Counted from the stretch's first letter, positions 10,005 through 20,640 are shown. The stretch: DNA of 64,000 bases from Heterocephalus glaber (GCF_000247695.1 NW_004624784.1:14829830-14893829), one strand, 5' to 3'. Numbers and translations: made by a program. Notes: generated from the letters alone by a model not told the origin.

Positions 10005-10560
10005 CTGAAAGGAAGTGCCATTATGCAGTCACTCAACAAACATGGACTCAGCACCTACCTGTGCAGGCTCTGTCCACCAGAGACCACAACAGACATGGCT
10101 GCTATCCTGTAGGAGTTCACTCTGCTGAAGGAGGCAGACACCAAGGACGTCATTATACCATCACTGAGTACGCCGTATCCCTGAGGGATGCTATGGAGGG
10201 CTCCAGAGGGCTCTGAGAGCTTTCAGCCCAGCTGGGCCTTCTGGGAAAGCTGAAGGAGGGAGGGAGCAGGAGAGTCAGGAGGAGGCATTTGTGGCAGAGT
10301 GAGTGGCAGTCAAGGGACAGCATGCTGGCCTCGGGCAGGGCCATGGGCGGGCCTGACACTAAAGGCAGCAGGCCTGGAGGCTGGTCACCAGGTCCTCCTG
10401 GACCATTGTGAGGACCTTAAATTTTGTCCCAAGAGCAATACGAGGCCGGCCGCAGGAAAGTTTAGGCAGTGCTGGAAGACATCAAAGAGGAAAGTGAGAG
10501 AAGGCAGTTGGATGAACTGGTCTGGAAGCCAGGAGAAAAATTGGTGACTTCATTTGAGAG
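10005..10560 (-). mobile_element. L2 LINE fragment (3' region)
   Basis: Reverse complement of the L2 3' end: CTCAACAAACATGGACTCAG, AGCACCTACCTGTGCAGGCT, GGAGTTCACTCTGCTGAAGG, GGGATGCTATGGAGGGCTCC, then ACCTTAAATTTTGTCCC and GTTTAGGCAGTGCTGGAAGA, matching the usual order of L2 landmarks on this strand. Confidence 0.65.
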
Positions 10561-10719
10561 TCAAGGTGAGGCCGTGGGAGCAGGTGCGGCTCTGAATAGT
10601 GCAGAGGGAGGAGAGAGGGGCCCAAACAGGAAGCTGAGAAATGGCAGCTCCCAGTACAGCCATCCGAGGAGGGGCCGCCTCTGGTTTTCCTGTATTTAAA
10701 ATGGGTATTGTTACATCTC

Positions 10720-11130
10720 AGGAGGGTAGATTTTTATCTAGGATTTGTAAAGAAGCCCATTCAATAAAGGAATTAGAGACATAAATTCAGAAGGAGAAAC
10801 AAAATCACTCTATTGGAAAGGGAAGAGAAACGGGGAAGCAAAATCATTTTATTGGGAAAAGGAGAGAAAATAAGTACATAGATAGCTACCTTGTAAGGTA
10901 GGAGCCCAGGGTGGCACTTGGGGGGTCTTTGTTCTCAGCCTCTTTTATTACACGGAGGGAAAGGGATTCTTCCCCCTTGAGAGTTGCTATAACTCGATTG
11001 GCTGTTTTGGGCTCTGAGACCCTGATTTGGCCGTTGCTCCTTCCACTGCCTATGTGCACATTCTTGGATAAGCACTTCCTTGGGCTCTTTGTGGTTTCCA
11101 GGTGCTTATCTTGTGAGAATTACAGCAGAG
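10720..11130 (-). mobile_element. ERV-like LTR
   Basis: On the minus strand there is a CCAAT box (CAGCCAATCGAG, about 10995-11006), then a TATA-like AATAAAAGAGGCTG (about 10940-10953), then a leader with CTTACAAGGTAGCTATC, and then polyadenylation-type AATAAA signals (about 10845-10850, 10763-10768). This promoter-leader-polyA spacing is typical of an LTR. The family is not assigned, no coding region adjoins it, and the boundaries are approximate. Confidence 0.45.
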
Positions 11131-11159
11131 TTAGTCAAGGCTGAGTTAGTAGAAAGGAT

Positions 11160-11270
11160 ACATGTGCATTTAAATGTATTACTAAAATATACATGTCCAT
11201 ATATATATATGGTTGTATGTTTAGGCGTTAGTGTATATTTTATATACTAAGTGAGTTTTTATAATATAAC
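11160..11270. repeat. AT-rich low-complexity region
   Basis: Contains CCATATATATATATGG (a near-perfect palindrome, about 11197-11212) and TATATTTTATATACTAAG. It lies just outside the ERV-like LTR. Confidence 0.6.
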
Positions 11271-12049
11271 CCCTCCTCCTCCCTTTGGAATTTTGTGTGT
11301 GTGCCGAATTGGAGGTGGAGGGAGGAGGGAATTGAGCCTTGGCACGAAGCGAGCCAGGCCATGCAGCCTTACCAGCTCTCTCTCCATGTTTTTCTTAGCT
11401 ACTCTCTCTAGCAGAGGTTTAACTCTTTATTTGCCAGAAACCTCACTGAAGCCCTTTAACTTTCCCTCCCTGCCCCCCAACTTCTCTCCAGTATGACTAA
11501 TTGAGCTGCCATGGGATTAGTGATGATGCAGTGCAGTGTTTGCTGCCCCGTGAGTGTGCCGTGCATAGTACTGGGACTGGGACATGTTTCCACAGGGGTC
11601 TCCCAAAGATGAGACCGCAGGACAGGCATTCCTGATACGCAGCCCTGCACCCACACATTCCGTTCTCTTAGTGCAGCCCAGGGTTGCACTTGGGATTTTA
11701 GCCCTGTAGATTACATAGGGCCTGGACTCAGCCCAGACCTCGAATCTGTGGGAAGCGTTCTTTGAACCCAAGATCCTGGGGGCGGGGATGTCCCGGACCC
11801 TGTGCAAGAGCTGGGGGAAGTCTCAGTCCTGAGATCTGTGCCTGCGCTTCTCAGGCAAAGGCAGGGTAACTGGCGGGCTTCCTTGGTGCTCTAGGATCCC
11901 AGGCAGGTGTCAGAAAAGAGAAGGAGGCTGCGAACGGGGACAAAGAGGGAAAGGGTAGGTCTGCGGAGATCCTGGGATGAAGAGAGGGGAATTCTCCAGA
12001 ACACAGTGCGGAGGCTCTGGGTTCCTCAGCCAAACCGTTTACACCTTTC
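11271..12049. other. Unique DNA, no feature recognised
   Basis: Mixed GC-moderate sequence. The segment 11285-11375 has a TTGTGTGTGTGCC and AATTGAGCC order faintly like a minus-strand ID SINE, but too degraded to call. No exon is supported. Confidence 0.35.
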
Positions 12050-12143
12050 AGTGAGGTCATGTCTGCTGCGCGTCACCCAGGGAATCTGGCTAACCGTCTT
12101 TTGGAAGCTGGAGTCCCAGATCATGGGTGTTGGCTGGAGCAAT

Positions 12144-12158
12144 GCCGCCCCCTTGTGG
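12144..12158 (-). promoter_or_regulatory. CTCF-like motif
   Basis: The reverse complement reads CCACAAGGGGGCGGC against the CTCF core CCASYAGRKGGCRSY, with one mismatch. It sits in the CpG-rich patch. Confidence 0.6.
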
Positions 12159-12236
12159 CCACTCTGCAAATGTGCACAGTGGGTGTGTCAGAGCTCGGAG
12201 CTCGGCCGGAGGATCCCACCCCACCTCTTCCGGGGT

Positions 12237-12490
12237 CGCCGCCGTCTCTCTGTCAGTCTGTTTTCTAGTCCTTGGGTGTCTCCGTTCTGTCTTGACCTCC
12301 TGTCAAGCTGCCTCCGGCTGCGTGTCCCTAGGCGTGTCCCTTTGTTTCTGTTTTGTGTTGGCTGCACCCCCCCTAGTGTATCTCTGTCTCCTGTGCTTCC
12401 CATCAGTCTCCGCCTCATTCTCTGCTGGATCCCTATTTCTGTCTCTAACTGGCTCCCTGCCCCCTCCCCTGTCCCTGTGTCCTCGAGCTG
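12237..12490. repeat. Pyrimidine-rich stretch
   Basis: About 250 bases with a strong C/T bias on the plus strand (CTCTCTGTCAGTCTG, CCCTATTTCTGTCTCTAACT, CCCCCTCCCCTGTCCC). It is not a regular tandem repeat. Confidence 0.55.
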
Positions 12491-12698
12491 GGGTCACGCC
12501 TGCCCTCCCCGTGTCGGAGACGGTTCTTGAGAAAGACTGGGGCTTTCTGCTTGTTCCGAATGAGTCAGGCGCTCCAGAAGGCCAGGGCGCAGGTCCCACC
12601 CAGCAGTGACCTCAGAGAGGGTGCGCAAGGGCAGAGGCGCGGCGGAACTGGGGGCTGGGGGAGATTTTCCCAACTGCATGTATGGGGCTGCTGGATGC

Positions 12699-12713
12699 AT
12701 TCCAGGGGGCGCC
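12699..12713 (+). promoter_or_regulatory. Weak CTCF-like motif
   Basis: The core CCAGGGGGCGCC matches the 3' two-thirds of the CTCF consensus; the leading CCA is not conserved. It pairs with the minus-strand motif at 12144. Confidence 0.35.
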
Positions 12714-12849
12714 AGGGGAGAATGGGTGAGCGCGCTGGAGCCAGCCTGGTGATGCGCTGGGGTGGGGGGGGGCACCCTGTCCTGCCTCCTCTGGGGAGGG
12801 CCCAGCTTGAGACACCCACTGGATGTTAGGGTTGTCTCCTGTCCCACCC

Positions 12850-13110
12850 ACCCCAGTCCTCACCCAGACTTTGCATAAACCTCGGCCTTTGCATAAGCCG
12901 TCTCCTTCTTAGAATAGTTTGCAGGTCACCTCACCTGAGAAACCGCCTCTCCTCGGAAGTTACTCCTGACTTACAGGCCCTGGGATGGACTGCCCGTGTT
13001 CCAGAGCAGCACCCTGCAATTCTGCCTCCCTTGCCCATGTGTCTGTTGCTGTATCATCAAGGCCTTGGCCCTTGTTGAACCCCAAAAATAGTCAATGAAA
13101 GGAATCCTGG
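12850..13110 (+). mobile_element. L2 LINE 3'-end fragment
   Basis: L2-like order on the plus strand: GCAGGTCACCTCACCTGAGA, CCGCCTCTCCTCGGAAG, CTTACAGGCCCTG, then the terminal-region words TGTCTGTTGCTGTATC and TTGAACCCC, with GTCAATGAAAGGAAT near the end. Strongly degenerate. Confidence 0.5.
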
Positions 13111-13496
13111 AGTCCCTCCCAGCCCCAACGGATGTCACTTCTTCCCTGAAGCTGGCCCTGTCTTTGCTGTTAGGACTATAGCCGGGCAGAGGCCACCGCT
13201 CACATGTGATGGGTTATAATTAAATTCTTTAAAACTACATAAGATGAGAAACTCAGCTCCTCAGTCACACCAGCCACAGGGCAGATGCTCAGTGTCCACA
13301 CAGGCTGGTGACTGCTGGCTCTAGTGGATGGGGCAGGCACAGAACATCAGTGTCATCATGGAAGTTCCACTGGTCAGCACTCTCAGACAAGCTTTGGCAA
13401 ACACCCTGTTCCTGAGGTCCTTTCCTACCTCAGAGGGAAGGTAAGGATTGAGATCTCAGGCTCCCTAAGGACCAGCATATCAGGCAATATATATAT
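13111..13496. other. Unique DNA, no feature recognised
   Basis: Contains a short AT-rich piece (GGGTTATAATTAAATTCTTT, about 13210-13229) that might be regulatory. No repeat or gene is recognised. Confidence 0.35.
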
Positions 13497-13680
13497 GTTA
13501 GATGGATGGATGGACTGATGATACATGGATGGACAAATGGGTGAATGCATGGATATCTGAATGGATGGGTGGATTTGTAGATGGATGGATGAATTTATAG
13601 ATGGATGGATGGATATATGGATGAGTGGATGGATGGATGTAGGGATGGATGGATGGGGAGATAGATGTATGGATGGAAGC
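13497..13680. repeat. (TGGA)n / (GGAT)n microsatellite
   Basis: Imperfect tetranucleotide array of TGGA with interruptions such as TTTGTAGA, ATTTATAGA and GATATATGG, suggesting a higher-order duplication of about 40-50 bp. Frames through it encode low-complexity Ile-His-Pro-Ser peptides on the minus strand, which are artefacts. Confidence 0.9.
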
Positions 13681-15665
13681 TTGCATTCCTCAAACTTCTG
13701 ACCTGTGGGAGTACTGGGGAATTCAGGCAGGGGCAGCACTGCCTTTGAGCTGGCCAGGTGAGCTCACCTGCAGTGATGTGTTTCCTGTGTAGAGGTTGTT
13801 CTGCTCCAGGTTCTGAAATGAACAGAGGGCCTTAGATTGTCCTCAACCTATAAACTTGAGTGGCCATCACGGGACCTAGGGATACAGAACCTCGAGGGTC
13901 CCTGTAGGGAGGGTGATGGACCATCCTTGGAAACCTCATTCTTCAGGGACAGCAGACAGTCTGTTGTAGGCAGAAACAGCCAAGATGGCTGGCAGTAGAT
14001 AAGCTGCAAGAAGACACCAGATCCAGGCCAAGGGCCAGGTCCAGGCCTCTGCAGACCCGAGCCCCAGTAGGGGCTGGGACACTGAAATAGGACAGGCAGC
14101 AGCAAGGCTAGTGTCCTGCGCACCCCAGGGCAGAGAGGAGTCCAGGCAGGCCTGAGAGTCCTCAGACCCAAACCCTTAGCAGCAGACGGGCCCGGATATC
14201 CAGGGCAGTCAGGATTGGGGGGGGGGCGGCTGGTCCAGCAGAAGCAGGCGCTCAGGGACATTCTGTCTGCTCTGTCCCCAGGGCTGCCCTCCACTTAGCC
14301 TGCTGGCCACCAGTCCTGTCTTATTTGGACTGTTCTGAAGGGACAGCCATCTTTGAACCCCTGGGCAGGAGAGAGGGTGATCATGTGGTCAGGCCCTCCA
14401 CATCCCCCTAGGCACACATGTATGAACACACATGTACACAGACACGCTTGCATAGATGCCCCCTGTCACCAGAACACTCACATGAATGTTCAGACACTCA
14501 CAGAAAGCACATGTGCTCACACACTCACAGGCAGCCACAGACACTTCCCCTAAAATCTTTAGTGACTCCCAGCACTGTGACTTTATTGGACAAGGTTGGG
14601 AGTGGCCTCAAGGAGACAACAGGAGTGGGGACTCCGCAGCCACATCTGACCCCCACCCCAGCAAAGAGACAGCTTGCTGCCCAAAGCGTTGGGCGTTAGG
14701 GACCCAGGAATGCTGTGGAAGGAGAGGAGACCCCGGCTAACCTGAAGGCTTCCTCTCTGGGAAGCCTGGAGGGGCAGAACTGAATCAGGCCTTGGAATTT
14801 GGGTGACACTCAGGGAGGGTGGGTGGGAGTTGCCATGAGCAGGGACAATGGAGAAGGGGGGCCATGGGCCAGGCAACTCCCAGTTCCCACCCCTGCTTGC
14901 CTTACCCATTCCTTTCCTGTTCTTTCTTCTTCCAAATTTCTCTGCATCTTTGTCCCAAAGACCCCAGAGTTTCCTGGAAAACTTCCTGTCTGGCCTCTGG
15001 CTCAGGGACAGGCCCCAGGAGGCAATGGGGGAAGGGCTGTCTGCTTGTCACCTGTTTGTCTTTCTGTCTGTCTCATCCTGGCAGGCCCTGCTGCGGAGTG
15101 GGAGCTGGGGCTGGGGCACTTGTAGCCCCAGACCTCTTTAGGGGCATGGAGTGGATCCAGCATAGCGGGCAGGAAGGCAGCCTTTGGAGCTTCGCAGGTG
15201 GCCTGGCAGTTGCTGTGGTCAAGATTGTTCCAGGGCCTGTGTCAGCACTTTGCTAGGGGCCGTAGAGGCCCCGTACTTACAACAGAGTGACCCCAAATGT
15301 GTCCCAGAGAGGAAGGAAGGAACATACCCAAGGCAACCTCCGGGGTGTTGGGGGGAGGTGGCCCAGACCCTCTTAAAGACTAAGGCCTGTGTGGCCTGGC
15401 TGTGTGACCCCGAGTAATGGGGCTCCCGGGGCCTGGCGTAAAGACCACAGGGCTGTGTCCAGGTGGGAGGAGGCGTGCAGGGCGGTGCAAGCTCAGGGCC
15501 TTATGGCTGATCTGCAGCAGGGTCCAGCCCAGGACCCTAGGTCACAGACCTGCTTCTGAGCTAAGGGTTGGCTCTGAGCTGGTGACTGGAAAGCCTGGGA
15601 TCTGGGCCCATCGAGTCCCAGCCTGGGACCCTAGCTCTCCAGAGGTGGTGAGCATAGGCAAAGGT
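13681..15665. other. Mostly unique GC-rich DNA with CA-type low complexity
   Basis: A run of ten G at about 14217-14226 and a degenerate CACA/CATG-rich run at 14410-14560 are the only structured parts. The rest reads as unique GC-rich sequence with overlapping short frames and no recognisable exon. Confidence 0.4.
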
Positions 15666-15667
15666 TG

Positions 15668-15830
15668 TGGGATGAGAGTTTAGGTCCTGGCTGGTGGCCT
15701 TGGCTTTGTCACTGGCCTTTCTGGGCCTCAGGCTCCTCATCTCTGAGGGCTGAAGATGACGATAACTGGACCTTCTGGGGATTGGAGAAATCTTGTGTGA
15801 AAGAGCCTGGCCCTTTCAAGGCTCGGGAAG
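15668..15830 (+). mobile_element. MIR SINE fragment
   Basis: MIR order: GTTTAGGTCCTGGCTGGTGG, TTTGTCACTGGCCTTTCTGG, GCCTCAGGCTCCTCATCTCT, then GATGACGATAACTGGACC. GC-shifted but collinear. Confidence 0.55.
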
Positions 15831-16590
15831 GAAGGGGTGGTGTCCCCTGGTCCCATACTTCCCTTCTCCCTTTTGCTGTTTGTCCCCACACTGCCCTGGC
15901 AGTTTCCAGGTTGGGAGACAAGGATGGCGGAGGCTGGCCCTCTTGCTGGCCCAGCCATGGAGAGTCCGGGGGCCACTGCTGAGGACCTGTCCTGTCCTCC
16001 ACCCCCCAGACAGGTTCACTTGGCAGGCCACATGGCAGAGCCACACAGAACCTCAGAGACGCTGCCTCGGCCCAAATGGCTGCACGCTCACCTTGACCAG
16101 CAGCCACCTCTGTGCCAGCACTTTGGACTTGGGGACAGAAGGAGTTTCCCCAGTCCCTCTGACACCCAACTGGGCAGGGGCAGCCCCTGCAGAGCCCACA
16201 GAGTAGTGCCGGGGCAAGGAGGAGCTTGAGTGCGCTGGGCTAGGGCCCCACCCGTCCCTGTGTCTCATCATTCCCAGTGGGTCTGACAGCCCAGGAGAGA
16301 GGCTGTCCCATTTCTTTGTCCGGGCCTCGGGTCTCTCCTGTAAGAGATGCTTCCTTCTCCCCGCAGCGCGCCAATGTCGGACTCGCTGTAGCGCACACCT
16401 TCATTTCAGAGGTGCAGAAGCCCCGCCGGGAGGGGAAGGCACCCGGGGATGTGGATCGTGTTGAGCGCCCCCTGGTGGCCTCAACCCCATCAGACAGCAT
16501 CTGACCTCAGCCGCACAGAGCAGGAATAGGGAAGCGGAGGAGGAGGCAGCCGAACTGGGCTTCCTGGTCATTGCTCAGAGGTCAGCATGG
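15831..16590. other. Unique GC-rich DNA containing a CTCF motif
   Basis: No repeat or gene is recognised. The interval 16360-16480 is comparatively CpG-rich around the CTCF match at 16464. Confidence 0.4.
16464..16478 (-). promoter_or_regulatory. CTCF motif (perfect core match)
   Basis: The reverse complement reads CCACCAGGGGGCGCT, matching every position of CCASYAGRKGGCRSY. The motif is oriented towards lower coordinates, away from the plus-strand motif at 20987. Confidence 0.8.
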
Positions 16591-16594
16591 CCCC

Positions 16595-16800
16595 TGCAGT
16601 CTCCCTGTGCCAGTCTTTTGCAGTCTGTGGCACCCTGGGCAAGTGACTCGGCCGTTTGTGTTCTTCCTTGTTCGTGTTTTTGTTTTCATCCACCCTGAAA
16701 TGTAGAAGTGTAGAAGCAACAGAGGTGCTGGGAGATCGTAGGTGAGAAGGGTTTAGACCGTGCCCGGGCACGGTAAGTGCTGTACAGAGGCTTCTATGGT
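16595..16800 (+). mobile_element. MIR SINE, degenerate
   Basis: CTGGGCAAGTGACTCGGCCG, GTTTTCATCCACCCTGAAAT, GTGCTGGGAGATCGTAGGTG, then GGCACGGTAAGTGCTGTACA follow the MIR order. Confidence 0.5.
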
Positions 16801-17099
16801 GACCGTGGCAGCTGCCCCCGTACCCTTCTGGCTCAGGTGGGAGGTGGAGAACGGAGGTGTCACCTGTTTTCTGAGCCCACTGGTCCACCTTGGGGTGGGG
16901 CGAGGCTGGCAAAAGGACCCCGGGGATCAGGATGGGGGTGTGCTCCGCCTCTAGGGACCGAGAGGACTCACGGCGGGTCTCAGTGGTGTCCGGACTGTGG
17001 AGGACACAGCCACCCAGGCTTCCCTGGCCCAGGGGAGGAGCTCGGAGGGCACAGCGAGTTCTTTCTGGTATGGATTACCGGAAAAAACACAAAAAAACA

Positions 17100-17620
17100 T
17101 GAAATACACATGCAAGTCTCCCTCTAAGGCCCTTCTACCCCTTCTACCCATCTCCACTTGTCCTTCCAAACCTGCTTCTCGAGATTAAGCCATTAATAAT
17201 CTAAATTGCATCCTTCCAAACCTTTTATGTGCAGTATTTTAATAACCTAAACAAACACACAGACTACCATTTTGGTAGAAAAAGGAAGGAAGGAAAATTA
17301 TATAATATAATATTACTCACACTGTTCTGCAACCTGATTTTTTCCACCTATGATGCGTGGAAATGTGGAAATCTTCCCACATCCATGCTCCGTGGTTTCT
17401 CCTGCTGCAGAGCATCCCGGAGCAGGGACAGGCCGGCTTTCCTTTTAACCGCCTGTCCAGGAATGGACAGGAGGGTGTTTTCCATCTTTGCCATCACTAA
17501 CAACGCACCTTTGTCCTCACACCCACGGTCGCCTGAGGCTAAATTCCCCACACAAGAGGAGCGGCAGAGGGAGAGGGAATGTGCATTTGAGAGGGTGGCG
17601 GATGACATGCTTTTGCGTTC
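17100..17620 (-). mobile_element. L1 LINE 3' UTR fragment
   Basis: Reverse complement of an L1 3' end: AATAACCTAAACAAACACAC, then ACTGTTCTGCAACCTGATTT, TTCCACCTATGATG, TGGAAATCTTCCCACATCC, TTTTAACCGCCTGTCC, and GAATGTGCATTTGAGAG. The trailing pieces match the common ancient L1 (L1M) 3' module. No coding sequence is retained. Confidence 0.6.
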
Positions 17621-17819
17621 TGTCAATGCAAAGTCCTGTGTGTGTACCTGTAGTCCAGGGAGTGGGGAGCCACGTTGGGTGGAATGCAATGCCCCAGACC
17701 ATCACTTGCAGGGTGGCCAGAGTCACTTTATCATGCCTTTGCCTCCTTCACATGGGCCACAGTGCCACCTGCAGTCCTATTGAATCTCTCAGCCCATTCG
17801 TTTCCATTTGCTGCTGGAC

Positions 17820-18003
17820 AGCCTGTCAGCACCTTTGCTCTTCCTTGGAGCCTCCATCCCCACTCTCAGAGGATGATGTCACTTCCTGTCTCACTGAGAA
17901 CACAGAAGCAGCAGAGAGACGACCAGTTTCCCCCACCACACTGCCTGCACTGGGCCTGGGTCCTCTGCCTCCTCCCCAGGCTGAGGCCACCCCTTCTCTC
18001 CTA
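17820..18003 (+). mobile_element. L2 LINE, 5' segment of an interrupted copy
   Basis: Reads like the L2 ORF2 C-terminal region: CTCTCAGAGGATGATGTCAC, TTCCTGTCTCACTGAGAACA, CAGAAGCAGCAGAGAGACG, then C-rich sequence. The copy resumes at 18976 after an L1 insertion. The reading frame is broken. Confidence 0.55.
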
Positions 18004-18122
18004 TGGAATCTTTAAAAACATATATGATTGAGATACAATGTGCACCCCACAAAAGTGCAGAGTTGTGTAACCCTCAGCACTCCCTAATTCCAGAAAGTTT
18101 TCATTATCCTCCTGGTGATCGC

Positions 18123-18158
<36 letters not shown>

Positions 18159-18424
18159 CACACAGAAGCACCTTTCTGGACATTCCATATAAATGCAATC
18201 ACACACAAGGTCTTTTGTGACCAACTTTTTTCACTGGGAACATTGTTCTCAAGACATATCCCTGTTGTAGCATGAATCAGTATTTACATCCTTTTGATGG
18301 CTGAATAATATTCCATTGTATGGATATACAACACTTTTAAATCCATTGATAGATGGATATTTGGATTGTTTCCACATTGGAGGTATTACAAATAATGCCA
18401 TAATGAGTATTCATGTACAAGTTT
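18004..18424 (-). mobile_element. L1 LINE 3' end, part 1
   Basis: Reverse-complement L1 3' module: GATTGAGATACAATGTGCAC, the CT microsatellite at 18127-18154, ACATTCCATATAAATGCAAT, GATGGCTGAATAATATTCCA, TTGTATGGATATACAACAC, TTGGATTGTTTCCACATTGG, and GCCATAATGAGTATTCATGT. It is interrupted by an LTR and continues at 18743. Its insertion splits the L2 copy. Confidence 0.85.
18127..18154. repeat. (CT)n microsatellite
   Basis: Uninterrupted CT dinucleotide run inside the L1 segment. Confidence 0.95.
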
Positions 18425-18742
18425 TGTTACCAAACCAGGCCTGTTTTGCCTGCTGCACAGGCAAATGACTGAAACTATGAAAAGAAAGAATTTTATTATG
18501 AGGCAGCCACGCAGGAGGAAATGGAGGCAAAGTCTCAAATCCCTCCCTGATTTGGAACTTGAGGGTGTCCCAAGGTATGGGACAAGGTAATTGGCTGACC
18601 TACACATCTGCTGTTGTCTAGAGTCAAATGAAGGGAAGTAACTAAGAACAAGTGAAATGGGTTAAATCTAGAAAAGCAGGGGACTAAGGGGAGGGGAAAT
18701 GACTCAGGGACTAAGCAGGTGGTTTATTCAGGTTTTTCCTCA
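18425..18742 (-). mobile_element. LTR-like insertion inside L1
   Basis: About 318 bases that break the L1 sequence cleanly: L1 GTACAAGTTTT on the left rejoins TTTTTGTGTGGATGTCTG on the right. On the minus strand the insert begins TGAGGAAAAACC, ends GGTTTGGTAACA (TG...CA ends), and has a polyA-type signal in CATAATAAAATTC near its 3' end. This fits a solo LTR of unknown family. Confidence 0.55.
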
Positions 18743-18975
18743 GCTTCAGTTTTTGTGTGGATGTCTGTTTTTATTTCTCTTGGTCTAATCTGAGGAGTGA
18801 GATTACTAGGTAGATCCTATGGTTCTGCATGTTTAATTCTTTGAGGAACTACCACACTGTTCTCTGAGTGACTGACCTATTTGACATTCCCATCAGCAGG
18901 ACACAAGTTTTCTAGTCTTCCCTCATCCTCACCAGCACTTGTTATTATCTGCCTTTCTAATTGCAGCCTGTCCAG
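18743..18975 (-). mobile_element. L1 LINE 3' end, part 2
   Basis: Continuation of the L1 3' module after the LTR: TTTTTGTGTGGATGTCTGTT, TTTATTTCTCTTGGTCTAAT, GAGTGAGATTACTAGG, TTCTTTGAGGAACTACCACA, CTGTTCTCTGAGTGACTG, GACATTCCCATCAGCAGG, and CACTTGTTATTATCTGCC. Confidence 0.85.
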
Positions 18976-20472
18976 TGGCCAGCAGCATCTCATAAACACA
19001 GAAGCATCTCCTCACCTGCTTGAGCTTAGAGCTCTCATTTTTCTCTCACATCTACTTCAACATGTTTTCCTCTTTTTCCCTCAGCCACTCATTGGGAAGC
19101 AAACAGGCTCTTATTTTCCCCTCCTTAAAAAATGCAAAGAAAAGAGACTCCTCTTAACCCAGCTGCCCCTCCGGCTACCTCCCCGTCTCCCTTTGATAGT
19201 AAAACTCCACAAAAGAGTTTTCCCACCTTCCCAATTTCTCTTCTTTCATCTCACTTGAACTCACTTTTGTCAGGCTTCTGTTCCACACTGGCACCAAAAT
19301 TTTTCAAGATCACAGCTGACCTCCATGCTGCTGACACCAGAAGGCTTTTCATGGAGCAGCGGTTATTGCTCCCTTCTCTTTCCTGATCTGGGCTCTGGGA
19401 GATCCTCTCCTCCATTCCTCTCCTTTGAGGGGCCTCCTGGTGACTCTCCTTTGCTGTTCCTTGGCATCTTCTTGACTTTGAGAGGTTAGAGGGCTCCGGG
19501 GCTGTCCTTGCTCCCTCAGGGTCTTGGGGGTCTCCAATGCATCTGTGACTGATGTCACCCAGTGCTGATGACCCTTGGAGTGCGGCTCTAGGCCAGGCTT
19601 CTGCCCTGAGCTGCAGACTCTTCTGTCCTTGATGATTCCCCTCAGTGTCTGAGGGGCAACTCTGAGCGGTCAAATCCTAAGCAGAAGCCCCAATTTCTCC
19701 CATGGAGTCCACCATTTGGAGTGTCAGCAGACAGCAGTGCACACTTCTGCAGCCAAGGCCTCTTTGAGCTCCTTGACTCCAGTCCTACTCTCACACCCAG
19801 AAAGCCAGGTCCCTTCTCACCTGAGGGCCGAGCCACCTTCGTGTCTTGCTTGGAGGCTGCTGTGCCTCCTAACTGGTACCCCTGCTTCTGCCCTTGACCC
19901 CACAGTGCATTCTCCACACAGAGCCTTTTAAGATGCAAGCCAGTGGTGCTGCCCTCTGTTTGGACCCTGGCAGTGAAGGCCCTTTTCACAGAGGCAAAGT
20001 CCTTGAGATGAGCCTTGAGGTCACCCTGTAGAGCGGGGCCTCACCCCTGCCCCTTGCCACCCTCCACGTGGTCCTCACTGGCCCTGCCTGGCCCCCAGAC
20101 CTACCAGGCAGTACTCAGGCATCTGAACTTGCTGTTCCCACCACCTGGGGTGACTTAATTCAAATCTGCAAGACTCTCTCCTCACCGCCTTCCAGACTTC
20201 TCAGATGGCACCGCCTAGGTAAGGCTGTGTCTGGCCTCTGTGTAAAGTCACAACATCCGGGGCCCTGCTCCCCACTTCCTGCTTCATTTGTCTCCTTGGT
20301 GCCTATAGACTGTGTACTGCACTCACTGGCCTCGTCTGTTGCCTGTTTCCCAAGGGCAAGCTCCATAAGGGCAGGGTGGGGCTTTCTGTCTGTTTTGTCA
20401 CTGTTGGGTCCCCAGCCCCCCAAATACTGCCTGCTACACAGTAGGTATGGAATAAATGTTTGCTGCATGAAT
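18976..20472 (+). mobile_element. L2 LINE, 3' segment of an interrupted copy
   Basis: A long collinear L2 stretch running to its natural 3' end. Landmarks are AGATCACAGCTGACCTCCAT (ORF2 region), CCTCCTAACTGGTACCCCTG, CAGTGCATTCTCCACACAGA, TTTTAAGATGCAAGCCAG, GCCTATAGACTGTG, GGGCAAGCTCCATAAGGGCA, and the terminal CAGTAGGTATGGAATAAATG followed by TTTGCTGCATGAATTG. All frames are broken. With 17820-18003 it spans about 1.7 kb of the original element, one of the longest old repeats in the window. Confidence 0.75.
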
Positions 20473-20552
20473 TGGATGTAGCTCAGTGTCAGACAGCTTG
20501 CCTCACATCAGCAAGGCCCTAGGTTTGATTGCTGGACTCTAAACACAAACAA
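20470..20552 (+). mobile_element. ID SINE
   Basis: GATGTAGCTCAGTGTCAGAC (A box), CAGCAAGGCCCTAGG, and a degenerate B box GGTTTGATTGCTGG, then an A/C-rich tail. It abuts the L2 3' end. Confidence 0.75.
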
Positions 20553-20554
20553 CA

Positions 20555-20640
20555 TGGGCTAGGGATGTAGCTCAGTGGCAGAGTGCTTGCTTAGCATGTG
20601 TAAGGTCTGAGTTCAATGCCCAACACTGCAAAAAGATACA
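20555..20640 (+). mobile_element. ID SINE
   Basis: GGGCTAGGGATGTAGCTCAG, TGGCAGAGTGCTTGCTTAGC, ATGTGTAAGGTCTGAG, and the B-box-like GAGTTCAATGCCC, with tail GCAAAAAGATACAA. Confidence 0.85.

Larger units (their letters stand above)
12050..12740. promoter_or_regulatory. Small CpG-rich patch, candidate CpG island or insulator
   Basis: CpG dinucleotides are much denser here than elsewhere in the window. Examples are CTGCTGCGCGTCACC, CTCGGAGCTCGGCCGGAGG and TTCCGGGGTCGCCGCCGTC at 12062-12246, and GGTGCGCAAGG with GGCGCGGCGGAACTG at 12619-12650. Two CTCF-like motifs lie at 12144 (minus) and 12699 (plus). No TATA box or convincing first exon is seen, so promoter function is only a possibility. Confidence 0.45.

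Noticed and set aside
11907..12530. 207-codon plus-strand open frame in the CpG-rich patch
   Set aside because: It runs through a pyrimidine-rich tract giving Ser/Leu/Pro/Cys-rich sequence, and two other long frames overlap it on both strands. No recognisable domain. Long frames are expected where stop codons are compositionally rare.
13425..13739. Minus-strand frame encoding an Ile-His-Pro-Ser repeat protein
   Set aside because: It is a translation of the TGGA microsatellite.
14217..14226. Run of ten G as a quadruplex
   Set aside because: An isolated single run lacks the four spaced G tracts needed; the tract at 43256-43325 is the credible case.
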